Assembly (NCBI GenBank): GCA_947652605.1
Contig: CANTFG010000005.1
Span: forward strand, 1 to 64,000
Source of the DNA: Elmis aenea
Taxonomy: Eukaryota > Arthropoda > Insecta > Coleoptera > Elmidae
Length of the DNA stretch: 64,000 nt
Direction of reading: 5' to 3'
This document shows positions 63,386-64,000 of the stretch, one piece after another. The position numbers and the translations under genes were made by a program. The first letter of the stretch is position 1, and each line of letters opens with the position of its first letter. A model generated the notes under the pieces. It did no database searches. It saw nothing but the letters and a program-made list of their open reading frames with translations, and was not told where the DNA came from.

Positions 63386-64000
63386 GTTTGTCTTAACTAT
63401 TTTGAAATTTAATTTACAAAGTTATTCAAAAAATTAAAAATTTTGAAAATTTTTCTCGAAAACGGCTCATACGATTTTGTTCAAATTTTAGTATGTTATA
63501 GAGTTTATTTTTCTTAGTATAATGCCGTTTGTCTCAACTATTTTGAAATTTAATTTACAAAGTTATTCAAAAAATTGAAAATTTTGAAAATTTTGAAAAT
63601 TTTTCTCGAAAACGGCTTATACGATTTTGTTCAAATTTTAGTATGTTATAGAGTTTATTTTTCTTAGTATAAGGCCGTTTGTCTCAACTATTTTGAAATG
63701 TAATTTACAAAGTTATTCAAAAAATTAAAAATTTTGAAAATTTTTCTCGAAAACGGCTCATACGATTTTGTTCAAATTTTAGTATGTTATAGAGTTTATT
63801 TTTCTTAGTATAATGCCGTTTGTCTCAACTATTTTGAAATTTAATTTACAAAGTTATTCAAAAAATTAAAAATTTTGAAAATTTTTCTCGAAAACGGCTC
63901 ATACTTCTTTGTTCAAATTTTAGTATGTTATAGAGTTTATTTTTCTTAGTATAATGCCGTTTGTCTCAACTATTTTGAAATTTAATTTACAAAGTTATTC
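63386..64000. repeat. B1 run truncated by the window end
   Basis: B1 starts are at 63386, 63527 (150 bp), 63677, 63818 and 63959, the last cut at 64000. TTCTTTG recurs at 63905. The satellite evidently continues beyond the window. Confidence 0.9.

Larger units (their letters stand above)
51149..64000. repeat. Satellite B: composite array of 141-bp (B1) and ~160-bp (B2) monomers
   Basis: B1 is a 141-bp monomer recognised by GTTTGTCTCAACTATTTTG, at 51149, 51290, 51431, 51572 and onward. It holds an A/T-tract block (repeats of AAAATTTTG) followed by CTCGAAAACGGCTCATACG. B2 is a ~160-bp monomer recognised by AATCGTATTTAG, with GCTCATAACTAA and CGATTTTTTTGTCGAAAAAA. By phase I count about 54 complete B1 and 29 B2 units, all in one orientation, with the array leaving the window at 64000. 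B2 enters at a fixed point in B1 (after TTCAAAAAATTAAAAA) and leaves at a fixed point (TTTTTTTCTTAGTATTATGCC). Spacing between successive cassettes is 952, 1516, 952, 1084, 952, 1791, 952 and 1084 bp. These equal 520 bp plus 3, 7, 3, 4, 3, 9, 3 and 4 B1 copies, allowing +9 where a B1 has an extra AAAATTTTG and +2 near 59370. I do not recognise the family. Confidence 0.95.

Noticed and set aside
1914..64000. CRISPR array
   Set aside because: The entire 171-, 141- and 160-bp units repeat, with no short repeats separated by unique spacers and no cas genes.

Overview
The window is almost entirely tandem satellite DNA from a eukaryotic, strongly AT-rich genome. Nothing in it looks bacterial: there are no operons, no long ORFs and no ribosome-binding context. 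The only protein-coding trace is a broken fragment of a LINE-type (non-LTR) reverse transcriptase at the left end. An arthropod, probably an insect, fits best, but this is inference from composition, the retroelement relic and the satellite style. I do not recognise either satellite by name.

Layout. (1) 1-1404: AT-rich, largely unique DNA with the retroelement relic at 533-874. (2) 1405-1913: three copies of a 146-bp tandem repeat, ending in a perfect 14-bp inverted repeat and an inverted, internally deleted scrap of the same repeat. (3) 1914-51150: satellite A, a head-to-tail array of a 171-bp monomer with 287 full copies and one truncated at 152 bp. Every deviation from exact 171-bp phase can be located: six small indel sites add 8 bp net over 49 kb. 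Diagnostic variants show layered higher-order repeats (HORs): an edge block with a 684-bp duplication (1914-3281), a domain built on a 14-monomer 2,394-bp unit with shortened versions (3111-22776), a domain with a 38-monomer 6,499-bp super-unit and shortened copies (22777-40566), and a less regular domain (40567-51150). (4) 51151-64000: satellite B, abruptly joined to A inside a shared CCGT. B is a composite of a 141-bp monomer (B1) and cassettes of a different ~160-bp monomer (B2). Cassettes usually hold three B2 copies in fixed order (alpha, beta, gamma), separated by 3, 7, 3, 4, 3, 9, 3 and 4 B1 copies. A dimeric 2,036-bp HOR and a 4,779-bp larger duplication are visible. The array runs off the right end of the window.

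How it works together. No genes cooperate here. The biology is that of a satellite domain: a transposon- and repeat-bearing flank, a long homogenised 171-bp array and a second composite array, all in one orientation. The monomer length, length of array and HOR layering suggest centromeric or pericentromeric heterochromatin, but the sequence alone cannot prove it. The strongest candidates for something undescribed are the composite B1/B2 satellite and the clean A/B junction.
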